Of a stretch of DNA of 64,000 bases, positions 1 through 8,586 are shown in pieces. Origin of the DNA: Nitrospirota bacterium (lineage in GTDB: Bacteria; Nitrospirota; Thermodesulfovibrionia; Thermodesulfovibrionales; SM23-35). The notes below the pieces were generated by a model that was not told the DNA's origin, did no database searches, and saw only the letters and a list, made by a program, of their open reading frames with translations. The translations under genes were made by a program, and so were the position numbers. Position 1 is the first letter of the stretch, and each line of letters opens with the position of its first letter. Location of the stretch: positions 103,634 to 167,633 of the forward strand of contig JBFMCL010000001.1 of assembly GCA_040754395.1 (NCBI GenBank), read 5' to 3'.

Positions 1-1
1 G

Positions 2-895
2 AAGCCTGTTGCGGTGGGTGCGGAAGCAAAACGGATGCTCGGGAAAACCCCCGCAAACATTATTGCGATACGCCCCATGAAAGACGGGGTCATTGCGGAT
101 TTCGACGCGACAGGCGAAATGCTCAAGTATTTCATCACAAAAGTCCACAACAGAAGGAGCTTTGTCTCACCGAGGGTCATCATCGGGGTACCTTCAGGCA
201 TCACACAGGTTGAGCAGCGCGCGGTCAAGGATGCTGCCCAGGTATCAGGCGCAAGAGAGGTATATCTGATAGGCGAGCCCATGGCTGCAGCCATCGGTGT
301 CGGGCTCCCTGTCGGCGAACCTTCAGGAAACATGATCGTTGATATCGGAGGCGGTACGACAGACGTTGCCGTCATTTCCCTTGACGGAGTCGTCTACAGC
401 AAGGCGGTGAGGGTCGGCGGCGACAAGATGGATGATGCAATCATGGCATTCATCAAGCGGAGATACAATCTCATGATCGGAGACATGACTGCTGAACAGA
501 TAAAGATTACCATCGGGTCTGCCTATCCCACAGAAGGCAGCGATGCAAGGACCATGGAAGTAAAGGGGAGGGACCTCATTTCGGGGATTCCCAAGACCCT
601 CACGATCAATGAAACAGAGATACGCGAGGCGCTCGCAGAGCCTGTGAATGTTATCCTCGACACCATAAAGGTAATCCTTGAGAATACCCCTCCCGAACTT
701 GCGTCAGATATTGTTGACAGAGGAATCATCCTCGCAGGCGGTGGAGCCCTGCTCAGGGGACTGGACCTGCTCATCCGTGAGGAGACCGGGCTGCCGGTAT
801 TGGTAGCCGAAGACCCCCTCACGGCAATTGTCCGGGGTGTAGGCAAAATGCTTGATGAAATTGATTTGCTGAAAAGAGTAGCTATTAATCTATAA
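2..895 (+). CDS. mreB: Rod shape-determining protein MreB (5' partial)
   Basis: C-terminal ~297 residues of the bacterial actin homologue that forms membrane-bound filaments and positions the wall elongation machinery. The reading frame is open from base 2, so the true start lies before the window; the GTG at 14 is just an internal valine. The actin-fold phosphate loop [12 protein letters not shown] is at about 341-373, and the adenosine-binding [11 protein letters not shown] near 727-760. Family identity is unambiguous along the whole visible length. The TAA stop shares one base with the mreC start (ATAATG), so translation is probably coupled. It is the first visible gene of a mreBCD-mrdA-rodA locus. 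Confidence 0.96.
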   Translation, partial: KPVAVGAEAKRMLGKTPANIIAIRPMKDGVIADFDATGEMLKYFITKVHNRRSFVSPRVIIGVPSGITQVEQRAVKDAAQVSGAREVYLIGEPMAAAIGVGLPVGEPSGNMIVDIGGGTTDVAVISLDGVVYSKAVRVGGDKMDDAIMAFIKRRYNLMIGDMTAEQIKITIGSAYPTEGSDARTMEVKGRDLISGIPKTLTINETEIREALAEPVNVILDTIKVILENTPPELASDIVDRGIILAGGGALLRGLDLLIREETGLPVLVAEDPLTAIVRGVGKMLDEIDLLKRVAINL

Positions 896-1677
896 TGCCT
901 AAAAAGAGGCTTCTGCTTTTTCTGTTTGTCATCCTGTCTCTCAGCGTGATGACCTACCAGAGCAACAGGCAGCATTTCCTCCCTTTCAAATTCCTGAACG
1001 GAGTTTTCAACAAAGTCCATGATGCAAAACATGCGGTAAAGGAGTTTATTTCCTCTCCCTTCAGAAAAATGCTGCTGAGGGAACAGGAGAATGCTCGCCT
1101 GAAACAGGAAATCTCTCTGCTGATGCAGAAACAGCAGAAATGCCTGGAGGCCCTTTCTGAAAACCAGAGGCTCAGGGAGATTCTCGCGCTCCGGGAAAAA
1201 GAGCCGAAATACGTTACGGGCGCACGGGTCATCTCAAGGAATACCGACCAGTGGTCCAATACGCTCGTGCTCGACAAAGGGAGTGCGGACGGCGTGAAAA
1301 AAGACATGTCCGTCGTGACGGAAAAAGGCCTGGTGGGAAAGATCGCGGGAGTTTCCGGTTCCTATTCCTATCTCCTGCTCCTGAGCGACATCAACTTTTC
1401 CGTATCGGCAAGGCTCCAGGAAAGCCGGGCCGAAGGAGTCGTTTCAGGGACAGGGTTCAGAAAATGCCGGCTGAAATACCTCCCCTTTGAAGACGAGGTC
1501 AAGATAGGATCTGCAGTCATCACATCAGGACTCGACATGCTGTTTCCGCCGGGAATTCCGATCGGATATGTGACGAAGGTCAACAAAAAAGGGGTCGGGT
1601 TTTTTCAGGACATCGAGGTTCTCCCTTTTGCAGACAGCAACAAAATTGAGGTCGTTGCAATAATAAAAAAGGAATGA
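895..1677 (+). CDS. mreC: Rod shape-determining protein MreC
   Basis: Bitopic periplasmic scaffold of the elongasome (260 residues, a usual MreC length). A short cytoplasmic tail (MPKKR) is followed by one membrane helix at about residues 5-22. A Leu/Glu-rich coiled coil lies at about 50-100, and then comes the beta-rich MreC domain with the conserved V-x-G-x-V-G type segment (KGLVGKIAGVS). MreC dimerises and activates the PBP2-RodA pair, whose genes lie just downstream. The start overlaps the mreB stop by one base and the end overlaps the mreD start by four bases (ATGA), so the three mre genes are one transcription and translation unit. Confidence 0.95.
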   Translation: MPKKRLLLFLFVILSLSVMTYQSNRQHFLPFKFLNGVFNKVHDAKHAVKEFISSPFRKMLLREQENARLKQEISLLMQKQQKCLEALSENQRLREILALREKEPKYVTGARVISRNTDQWSNTLVLDKGSADGVKKDMSVVTEKGLVGKIAGVSGSYSYLLLLSDINFSVSARLQESRAEGVVSGTGFRKCRLKYLPFEDEVKIGSAVITSGLDMLFPPGIPIGYVTKVNKKGVGFFQDIEVLPFADSNKIEVVAIIKKE

Positions 1678-2126
1678 CCTACTTTATCTGGGCAGTCATA
1701 ATATTTCTCACGTTCATCCTGCAGGCCAGCTTTTCGCTGTTTGATGTCACCCCGAATCTCACGGTCATTCTGGCGTTTTATGCGGGGATCAGGAAGGGAG
1801 AGGTCAGGGGATTGCTGATTGGCGCGCTCATCGGCATTATCGAGGACAGTCTTTCCGGCGCGTTTCTCGGGCTGAATCTCCTGAGCAAAGGGCTGGTGGG
1901 ATATTTTTCCTCTCTCATGTACAGCAGATATTTCATCTGGACTCCTTTGCTCGGAATCATCAGTATCATGGCATTTACCCTGATTGACAGTTTCCTTGTG
2001 TTTGCATCAAGAAGCATATTCGAGAGAATGCCGGGCACGCCGGGCTCCGCGGTATTCATCTTCCTCATACAGGCAATCATGAATGCCTTATTCGGGCTCC
2101 TGATAAAACCGGCAAAAAAAGAATGA
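1674..2126 (+). CDS. mreD: Rod shape-determining protein MreD
   Basis: Small polytopic membrane protein (150 residues) of the elongasome. About five hydrophobic helices span the sequence, with the typical MreD segment LNLLSKGLVGYFSSLMYSR near the middle. MreD sequences are poorly conserved, so the call rests on length, topology and exact position between mreC and mrdA. The ATG overlaps the mreC stop (ATGA). Only 12 bases separate its stop from mrdA. Confidence 0.92.
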   Translation: MTYFIWAVIIFLTFILQASFSLFDVTPNLTVILAFYAGIRKGEVRGLLIGALIGIIEDSLSGAFLGLNLLSKGLVGYFSSLMYSRYFIWTPLLGIISIMAFTLIDSFLVFASRSIFERMPGTPGSAVFIFLIQAIMNALFGLLIKPAKKE

Positions 2127-2138
2127 GGGAACCACTGC

Positions 2139-3905
2139 ATGAAGAACGGCTCTGAAAAAATATCGCTTATCAGCTATCTCGTGATCATAGCCTTTCTTCT
2201 GCTCGTGATGAGGTTGTGGCAACTGCAGATACTGCAGGGAGACGAGTACAGAAAGCTTTCAGAAGCCAACAGGCTGCGGATCATAAGCGTACCTGCCCCC
2301 CGCGGCATCATCTTCGACAGGAATGGGATACCGCTCGTGAAAAATGCCCCATACTATTTCGCATCAATAATCCCGGACCAGTTTGACAGAAACAGGATTG
2401 ACCAGCTGGCAGCGGTCATTGCGATCCCGGCCGCGGAGATCACAGACAAGCTGGACAGAATGGAAGCGAGCCCGTTTGTCCCGATACGATTAAAAGAGGA
2501 GCTGTCCGTCCGCGAAATCGCATTTATCGAAGCGAGACGTTCAGACTTCCCCGGTCTTTTCATAGAAGTGCAGGTCAACAGGGAATACATGTTCGGAAAT
2601 GTCGGTGCACATCTCATGGGATATCTGGGGAAAATAAGTCCTTCACAGGCAAAAGATCCGTCATACAGGAATATCCCCCCTGATATGTTCATAGGGCAAT
2701 GGGGCATCGAAAAGCTTTTTGACAGTGTCCTCAGGGGGGCTCCCGGCAGAAGGATAATCGAGGTGAATGCACTCGGCAGGGAAATACGGCTGCTTGAGGA
2801 GGACCCGCCGGAAAAAGGGAATGATATCACCCTCAGCATCGATATCAATCTACAGAAGGGCGCTGAAAAAGCATTCGGGGACAGGGCAGGCGCACTTGTA
2901 GCCATTCAGCCCGATACCGGAGAGATACTCGGACTGGTCAGCAAACCTTCATTCGACCCGAACCTTTTCACGCGGGGGATACGCCAGGAGGACTGGACCG
3001 CTCTGGCAACCGACAAGAAATTTCCGCTTCTCAACAGGGCTCTCCAGAGCCAGTACCCTCCCGGCTCGACATTTAAAATCGTTACGGCAATCGCAGGGCT
3101 GGAGGAGGGGGTCATCACTCCCGACACGAAAGTGGACTGCAGGGGGAGCGTTTCTTTCGGCAAATGGCGTTTCGGCTGCTGGCGGAGGCAGGGCCACGGA
3201 GTGGTTTCTCTCCACAGGGCTATTGTCGAATCGTGTGATGTATATTTTTATGAGGTCGGCAAGCGTCTCGGGATAGACAGGATTCACGATTACGCGGTAA
3301 ACCTCGGCCTTGGGAAAAAGTCAGGCATCGAGCTCGGCCTGGAAAAGAGCGGGCTGATACCGGACACCGCGTGGAAACTCGAACACAAAAAGACCCCCTG
3401 GTTTCTCGGTGAGACCTTCATCGCAGCAATCGGTCAGGGATATGTGTCGGTCACCCCGATCCAGCTCGCAATGATGACAGGTGCCGTCGCAAACGGGGGA
3501 ATGCTCTACAAACCGGCTCTCATAAAAGACGCCCGGCCGGTAATCCTGCAAAACTTCAGCATCTCGAAACACCATCTTGAATCAGTAATAAAAGGGCTTT
3601 CCGGTGTGGTGAACGAGCCGTCAGGAACGGGGTGGGCTGCAAAATCCGAGATCACCGACACGGCAGGGAAGACCGGCACCGCACAGGTGGTAGCGATGAG
3701 AGGGGGAAAGCAATATGCCGGCGAACGGTTCAGAGACCATGCCTGGTTTGTCGCCTTTGCACCCGTGGATAGCCCGGAGGTCGCCATGGCTGTGCTCGTA
3801 GAGCATGGAGGGCATGGCGGCGCCGCTGCTGCACCCATCGCACGCATTGCGATCGAGGAATACATGAAATCACTCCGTTCCCTTGACCATTCAATACAGA
3901 GATAA
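2139..3905 (+). CDS. mrdA: Peptidoglycan D,D-transpeptidase MrdA (PBP2)
   Basis: Class B penicillin-binding protein that cross-links new peptidoglycan during elongation; partner of RodA. 588 residues. One N-terminal membrane helix (about 10-30) is followed by the pedestal/dimerisation domain (about 50-230) and the transpeptidase domain (about 245-575). All three penicillin-binding motifs are present: the nucleophile S310 in PGSTFK, an SCD triad in ESCDVYFYEVG, and KTG at 511-513. No frameshift or truncation. The RodA partner gene is separated from it by an unrelated cysteine synthase, which is unusual for this operon. Confidence 0.96.
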   Translation: MKNGSEKISLISYLVIIAFLLLVMRLWQLQILQGDEYRKLSEANRLRIISVPAPRGIIFDRNGIPLVKNAPYYFASIIPDQFDRNRIDQLAAVIAIPAAEITDKLDRMEASPFVPIRLKEELSVREIAFIEARRSDFPGLFIEVQVNREYMFGNVGAHLMGYLGKISPSQAKDPSYRNIPPDMFIGQWGIEKLFDSVLRGAPGRRIIEVNALGREIRLLEEDPPEKGNDITLSIDINLQKGAEKAFGDRAGALVAIQPDTGEILGLVSKPSFDPNLFTRGIRQEDWTALATDKKFPLLNRALQSQYPPGSTFKIVTAIAGLEEGVITPDTKVDCRGSVSFGKWRFGCWRRQGHGVVSLHRAIVESCDVYFYEVGKRLGIDRIHDYAVNLGLGKKSGIELGLEKSGLIPDTAWKLEHKKTPWFLGETFIAAIGQGYVSVTPIQLAMMTGAVANGGMLYKPALIKDARPVILQNFSISKHHLESVIKGLSGVVNEPSGTGWAAKSEITDTAGKTGTAQVVAMRGGKQYAGERFRDHAWFVAFAPVDSPEVAMAVLVEHGGHGGAAAAPIARIAIEEYMKSLRSLDHSIQR

Positions 3906-3913
3906 ATTATAAT
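3883..3913 (+). promoter_or_regulatory. Candidate internal promoter for the cysteine synthase
   Basis: A TTGACC (3883-3888), a 19-base spacer and a perfect TATAAT (3908-3913) lie across the end of mrdA. Only five bases separate the -10 box from the ATG at 3919, and no Shine-Dalgarno sequence precedes that ATG. If used, the transcript would begin at or within a few bases of the start codon and be leaderless. The spacer is two bases longer than ideal. Confidence 0.5.
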
Positions 3914-3918
3914 ACCCA

Positions 3919-4824
3919 ATGGGAATATTACAGTGCATCGGAAATACACCGATCTCCTCAATAGAGACAAATCCTAACCCCAAGGTAAAACTCTACGCAA
4001 AACTCGAAGGAAACAACCCCGGAGGCTCTGTGAAAGACCGTATCGCCCTTTACATGATAGAGGCTGCAGAGAAGGACGGAAGGCTCACGAGGGATAAAAT
4101 AATACTCGAGGCGACCTCTGGGAATACAGGGATCGGGCTCGCCATGGTTGCCTCAGCCAAAAGGTACCGTGTGAAGCTCACCATGCCTGCATGTGTCAGC
4201 ATCGAGAGGAGGCGGATACTCGAAGCATTCGGTGCAGAACTGATTCTGAGCCCGCCTGACGAGGCTACGGACGGCGCGATACGGCTGGCGCACAAGATAC
4301 TGGCCGAGGCTCCTGACCGGTATTTCATGCCAAACCAGTTCGACAACGAAGCCAATATCATGGCTCATTACGAAACCACCGGCAGGGAAATCTACGAACA
4401 GACCGGCGGAGAAATTACCCACTTTGTTGCCGGAATGGGAACTACAGGAACGCTGATGGGAGTGAGCAGAAGGCTCAAGGAATACCGCGAGGATATCCGG
4501 ATAATCGGCGTCGAACCCATTCTGCATCACAGGATACAGGGGCTGAAGAATATGACGGAATCGATCAGGCCGAAGATATTCGATCCCGCACAGCTTGACG
4601 AGAAATATTTCGTCAACGATGAAGAAGCATTTGACACCACGAGAATGCTCGCAGTGAAAGAGGGGATATTTGCAGGCATGTCAAGCGGCGCGGCAATGCA
4701 CATTGCCCTCAGGAAATCCAGTGAGATTAGGGAAGGAGTCATCGTCGTCCTCCTTCCTGACAGAGGCGACCGTTACCTCTCCACATCGCTCTTTACGTCT
4801 GTCTGCGCAAAGTGTCCTCCCTAA
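3919..4824 (+). CDS. cysM: Cysteine synthase, CysM/CysK-like PLP enzyme
   Basis: Pyridoxal-phosphate enzyme that makes cysteine from O-acetylserine (or O-phosphoserine) and sulfide or a sulfur-carrier protein. 301 residues, the usual size for the fold-type II family. The Schiff-base lysine is K39 in GGSVKDR. The substrate loop TSGNTGIG and the phosphate-binding GMGTTGT are intact. The CysM-like start (MGILQCIGNTPI) supports the ATG at 3919. It sits between mrdA and rodA with no functional link to wall growth, and may have its own leaderless promoter. A second cysteine synthase with a serine acetyltransferase lies at 39579-41510, so this one may use a different sulfur donor (inference). CysM versus CysK cannot be settled from sequence alone. 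Confidence 0.9.
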   Translation: MGILQCIGNTPISSIETNPNPKVKLYAKLEGNNPGGSVKDRIALYMIEAAEKDGRLTRDKIILEATSGNTGIGLAMVASAKRYRVKLTMPACVSIERRRILEAFGAELILSPPDEATDGAIRLAHKILAEAPDRYFMPNQFDNEANIMAHYETTGREIYEQTGGEITHFVAGMGTTGTLMGVSRRLKEYREDIRIIGVEPILHHRIQGLKNMTESIRPKIFDPAQLDEKYFVNDEEAFDTTRMLAVKEGIFAGMSSGAAMHIALRKSSEIREGVIVVLLPDRGDRYLSTSLFTSVCAKCPP

Positions 4825-4917
4825 AAGACCCGGTACAGGCAAAGGCTGATGCATGTGATATCCGTCCATATTTTTTGTGCACAGGGCCTTTCCTGAACCA
4901 GGGTGCCGAATGAATGT

Positions 4918-6039
4918 ATGCTGAAAATAGACCGCAGGCTCATTCAGAATTTTGACTGGATCACCCTCGCGGTCACGATCCTCATAGCCCTCATAGGGAT
5001 CATGACCATCTACAGCGCAACACGCCCCCTCGCAGAAGGAGAGCATCCGGTTTTCTATCTGAAGCAGATTTCATGGCTCGTCCTCGGAATCGTCGCCCTG
5101 TTCTTCATTACGAGCATTGATTATATCTGGTTCAGTAGATTCTCCCTTCCCTTCTATATCATGGGGGTTATCCTTTTACTCGCAGTCTTTATCTTCGGAA
5201 GGACAGGCATGGGAGCCCAGCGATGGCTGAGTCTTGGCCCCGTCTCTTTCCAGCCTTCAGAATTCTTCAAGCTGGTGTATATCGTCATGCTCTCGCAGTA
5301 CCTCAGCACAGTCAGAAACCCTATCGATGCGCTCTCACTCCTGAGGATATTTTTTGTCATCACCCTGTTTCCTTTCATTCTCCTTGTGAAACAGCCTGAT
5401 CTCGGTACCGCGCTGATTGTTCTTGCCATCTTTACTTCACTCATCATCGCCCGCGGTCTCTCGAAAAAGGTGATAATACTTTTGGTCCTGATAGGGCTCA
5501 TATCCCTGCCGTTTCTCGGGAACATATTCTGGGGAGGGCTCAAGGACTACCAGAAAAGCAGAATTGTCGCCTTTATCGAACCTGAGGTGGACCCGACCGG
5601 CATCGGCTACCACCTGAATCAGTCGAAGATCACGGTCGGATCAGGCAAGCTTGTCGGAAAGGGCTACCTGCAGGGGACACAGGGACCGTTCAGGTTCCTG
5701 CCTGAAAAACATACGGACTTCATCTTCGCAGTCTTTGCCGAAGAATGGGGGTTCTTCGGAAGCGTGCTCCTTTTCTTCTTCTATCTCGTTTTGATCCTGA
5801 GGGGCCTTGATACCGCAAGGAAGGCAAAAGATGATTTCGGCCGGCTTCTCGCCATCGGCATCACCTCAATGTTCCTCATCTACTTTTCGGTCAACGTGGG
5901 AATGACACTCGGGCTGATGCCGGTTGTCGGAGTTCCGCTGCCGTTCATGAGCTACGGAGGAACCGCGCTCCTTTCGAACATGCTGGCGGCAGGCATTCTT
6001 ATCAACATCAGAACCCGCCGCTTTGAACTCTTCCATTAA
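4918..6039 (+). CDS. rodA: SEDS peptidoglycan glycosyltransferase RodA
   Basis: Polymerises lipid II into glycan strands with MrdA during elongation. About ten membrane helices. The SEDS signature region with the catalytic aspartate is visible in EKHTDFIFAVFAEEWGF (about 5706-5756), and the C-terminal MSYGGTALLSNM motif is intact. I start it at ATG 4918 (MLKIDRR); a GTG five codons upstream at 4903 is also open. Total length of about 373 residues is typical. Last gene of the rod-shape locus; no clear terminator hairpin follows before the tRNA. Confidence 0.95.
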   Translation: MLKIDRRLIQNFDWITLAVTILIALIGIMTIYSATRPLAEGEHPVFYLKQISWLVLGIVALFFITSIDYIWFSRFSLPFYIMGVILLLAVFIFGRTGMGAQRWLSLGPVSFQPSEFFKLVYIVMLSQYLSTVRNPIDALSLLRIFFVITLFPFILLVKQPDLGTALIVLAIFTSLIIARGLSKKVIILLVLIGLISLPFLGNIFWGGLKDYQKSRIVAFIEPEVDPTGIGYHLNQSKITVGSGKLVGKGYLQGTQGPFRFLPEKHTDFIFAVFAEEWGFFGSVLLFFFYLVLILRGLDTARKAKDDFGRLLAIGITSMFLIYFSVNVGMTLGLMPVVGVPLPFMSYGGTALLSNMLAAGILINIRTRRFELFH

Positions 6040-6104
6040 AGAGTTTCCTTTTGTTATAATTTTTATCTGCCTTGCGGTTATTTCTGTCCTTTTGTCCGTT
6101 CAAA

Positions 6105-6181
6105 GGCGGTGTAGCTCAGTTGGTTAGAGCATGCGGCTCATATCCGCAGTGTCCGGGGTTCAAATCCCTGCACCGCCACCA
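6105..6181 (+). tRNA. tRNA-Met(CAT), elongator type
   Basis: 77 bases including the encoded CCA end. Acceptor stem GGCGGTG/CACCGCC, D stem GCTC/GAGC, anticodon stem TGCGG/CCGCA with loop CTCATAT (anticodon CAT), and T-loop GTTCAAAT closed by CCGGG/CCCTG-type pairing. The fully paired G1-C72 end argues against an initiator tRNA, which has a mismatch there. A tRNA-Ile2 with modified CAT is a less likely alternative. A transposase remnant begins right behind its 3' end. Confidence 0.96.
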
Positions 6182-6405
6182 CACTTTTTAAGTGCTCCAT
6201 ATGGCGTTGTCAGAAGCAGATGGTAATGGTTTCCCATGATGCAGTAGGCATAGAGGTCTATCCTGTATTTCTTGACTGCGATTTACAGTGTTTCGAGGAA
6301 GTATTCTTTGTCCTGATCCTCTGCGAAGATGTGTTCTCCCCTGTTGCCCCGCGATATGATGTGATATGCCGCGCCTTCATACTCTATCCTCAGGGGTCTT
6401 GCCAT
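6182..6405 (-). pseudogene. Remnant of a REP-associated (RAYT/IS200-like) transposase
   Basis: Reading the minus strand from the ATG at 6405 gives the N-terminal end of a Y1/HUH transposase: start MARPLRIEYEGAAYHI, then SRGNRGEHIF, then the metal-binding HUH box in GNHYHLLL near 6210-6235. An in-frame TAA at 6283-6285 interrupts it after codon 40. The frame then runs into the 3' end of the tRNA, so the catalytic tyrosine half is missing. Family identity rests on the HUH motif and the very typical N terminus. The element is dead: nonsense plus a large 3' deletion. Confidence 0.85.
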
Positions 6406-6551
6406 GAGGTCAATTATAAGAACCTATCGTCATATTCATGTAGGGTCAAGGAATGGCGAGTTGCTTTAGGATGCGCCTTGGCCGTGTCCGCCGTTTCCAG
6501 TTTCGTGCCCGTTTAGGTTATCCATAACACTTTTCCATCCCCTGCCTCATC

Positions 6552-6584
6552 AAACCGTACGTGAGGTTTTCCCTCATACGGCTT
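6552..6584 (-). ncRNA. Group II intron domain V
   Basis: 33-base hairpin on the minus strand: left arm AAGCCGTATGAGG, a GAAA-type tetraloop region, right arm CCTCACGTACGGTTT, with the catalytic-triad AGC near the base of the left arm and a short bulge (AC/GTA region) in the right arm. This is the most conserved element of group II ribozymes and fixes the orientation of the intron. Confidence 0.88.
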
Positions 6585-6614
6585 TCCTGTTCTCTTCGCA
6601 GCAAGGCATATTAC

Positions 6615-7916
6615 CTATCGCGCCGAAGCCGCTTTCAGGCTGATATACTCAATCCGGTAGTCATAAAACAAACCCCATTTCTGATATATATCTTCCTTAC
6701 TCCACCGCTGCCAGCCGAAGCCCTTCAGTTTCTTCCGCCTCATGACAAACTTCCTCACCCTCTTTTCTATGTAGTTTCTGACTTTACAGAAGGTACGGTG
6801 GCTGTTGCCCATCCTGAAATAATTCACCCAGCCACGTATTACTGCATTGACAGTGCTAATCACTTCGTTCAAGGGTTTAGCCCAGCTTGCCTTGAGCGCC
6901 GCTTTTATTCTCTTGCCGATTTCCTTGACCTTCTTTTTCCGGGGTGTCTTGCTGACATAGACTTTTCCTTCACGGTTCTTGTTCAACCGAAAGTCGAACC
7001 CAAGAAAGCTGAAGCAGCCTCCTTCTTTGAGGTTGACCACTTTCGTCTTTTCCTGGTTCATCTGCACTTGCAGTTTATCGAGTTCTTCACTCAACCGCCT
7101 CTGTACAGTACTCAACAGCCGGTCTTCATTAGGATGCCCGTGAACAAGTATTACCATCTCATCCGCACTCCGTATAAAAGCAAGATTGTCGTACCCTTTG
7201 CGCCGGGTTACGTCCCGCGCCCGTTCCATCATCTCATCCACATCGTTAAGGTAAAGGTTCGACAGCAATGGCGATATGATTCCACCCTGCGGCACTCCCT
7301 TCTTCCCATTTGCTTTGAGTATGAGTTTCAGAAGATGCATGATGTCGTCATCCTGCACCCTGCGGGCAACTTTCTCCAACAAGATATGATGTCTTATGTT
7401 GTCGAAGTATCCGCTCAGGTCTACGTCTACTACCCTTGTCAGCCCATGCAGTACTCCGGCAGTCACTTTGTCGATTGCCTGATGTGCATGCCGCTTCGGT
7501 CAGTAGCCGTATGAACAATCCTTGAAGTCAGCCTCAAATATCGGTTTGAGTATGAGCTTCAGCGCTCCTTGTACAACACGATCCTTTACAGTCGGTATCC
7601 CGAGGGTGCGGCTCTTTCCGTTTCCCTTCGGGATCTCTACCCGTCTGTTCGGCATCGGGCTGTATGTCCGGTTCAGGAGTTCCTGTCTTATCCCTTCCAA
7701 AAATCCTTCAACGCCCTCTGCTTCGATATCTGCAAAACTCTTTCCATCGATTCCGGGCGCTCCATCGTTGGCCTTTGCCAGCCGATAGGATTCTTCAAGG
7801 ATTTCTTGCTTGCAGATATGACAGTAAAGTCCCCAAAACCTCCAGTGCTTCTCGGTCTTCGCCTTCCTGTATATCTTTCTTCTCAGTTCCTGCAGTCCCA
7901 TGGAAGCCTTTGTCAT
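6615..7916 (-). pseudogene. ltrA: Group II intron reverse transcriptase/maturase, in-frame stop
   Basis: One continuous minus-strand frame of 434 codons from ATG 7916 to 6615, broken by a single TGA at 7500-7502 in the conserved block SYGY-stop-PKRHAHQAIDKV, where the family has SYGFRP; CGA to TGA would explain it. The upstream half holds the N-terminal RT blocks (GIDGKSF, LGIPTVKDRVVQ). The downstream half has PQGGIISPLLSNLYL, the palm and the maturase/thumb (RGWVNYFRMGN). The catalytic YADD box reads SADE (FIRSADEMVI), losing the tyrosine and changing the second metal-binding aspartate. No HNH endonuclease domain is seen at the C terminus. Both defects point to a non-functional polymerase; any remaining maturase role would need read-through. 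Confidence 0.9.
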
Positions 7917-8586
7917 TCTTCCCTGCCTTACCTATGTTGAAAGATTTAAGATACAGCAGAGCCCCTTTGCTCCGACAAGGTTGTGTTGTCCTTGCCATCG
8001 TCGCTCCTACGGACTCATCCGTCACCCTCTCGTCTGTCGGCACACTTCGTCGTGCAACTTATAGCGCCTACTCTTGCTCCCGATATTTCTGTCAGGGACG
8101 AGGAGGGTTTCCCCAGTTGACAGCGCTTCTTTCTATCCGTGTCGCCGCTGATACCCCGCCACCGTTCTTTTACCTGATAGCTGTTGTAGGTAAAAGAATG
8201 TTGCCTTCACCAATTATTGACAGGTTCGGCCAGTGGTACTCGTCTTTTACGAGGCTACATCTACGTTCACGTTAGTTACGACCCGGATATTTGCTCATCC
8301 CGCTATACGGAACTTTGTCGATGGGCTTCAGACGACAACGTTTCCATCACCCCCTGCCATCCAAGCTACATGGCCTCCGGCTTTTGCCATGACGGGACTC
8401 TCACCCGTTAGAGCGCGCTACCCTTCGCTGGGCACGCCACGATTCAAGGGCTGACCCCAGAGGTTTTATTGATGAGACCATGTGAAGCACGGGATATTGC
8501 ACACCCGGTCTTTCCTCGTCTCCCTTTTGTCCGATCTTCCGTCAACTGCACCGTCTCCTGCATGCAGGAACAGATCGGCAAAGCCC

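Larger units (their letters stand above)
6455..8440 (-). mobile_element. Group II intron with degenerate maturase gene
   Basis: Minus-strand retroelement of about 1.9-2 kb. The 5' end is at about 8435-8440, where the minus strand reads GTGCCCAGCG and then, about 30 bases on, the domain I segment GGGTGAGAGTCCCG. About 520 bases of ribozyme (domains I-III) precede the maturase frame (7916-6615, in domain IV). Domain V follows at 6584-6552. I cannot fold a normal domain VI after it, so the 3' boundary is uncertain (about 6455-6545). The 5' flank carries GGGGTCAGCCCTTGAATC, and the 3' flank is the transposase remnant, so the intron may have landed in the upstream region of that element. The intron protein has a stop and a changed active site, so the copy is probably immobile unless helped in trans. 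Confidence 0.85.

Noticed and set aside
7497-7505. TGA in the intron reverse transcriptase as a selenocysteine codon
   Set aside because: The position is a conserved arginine, not a cysteine. I see no selenocysteine insertion hairpin right after it, and the active site is also damaged. A nonsense mutation is simpler.
7522-8454. Plus-strand open frames in the intron region
   Set aside because: They are antisense to the reverse transcriptase gene and the ribozyme and show no protein-like content; the minus-strand readings explain the sequence.
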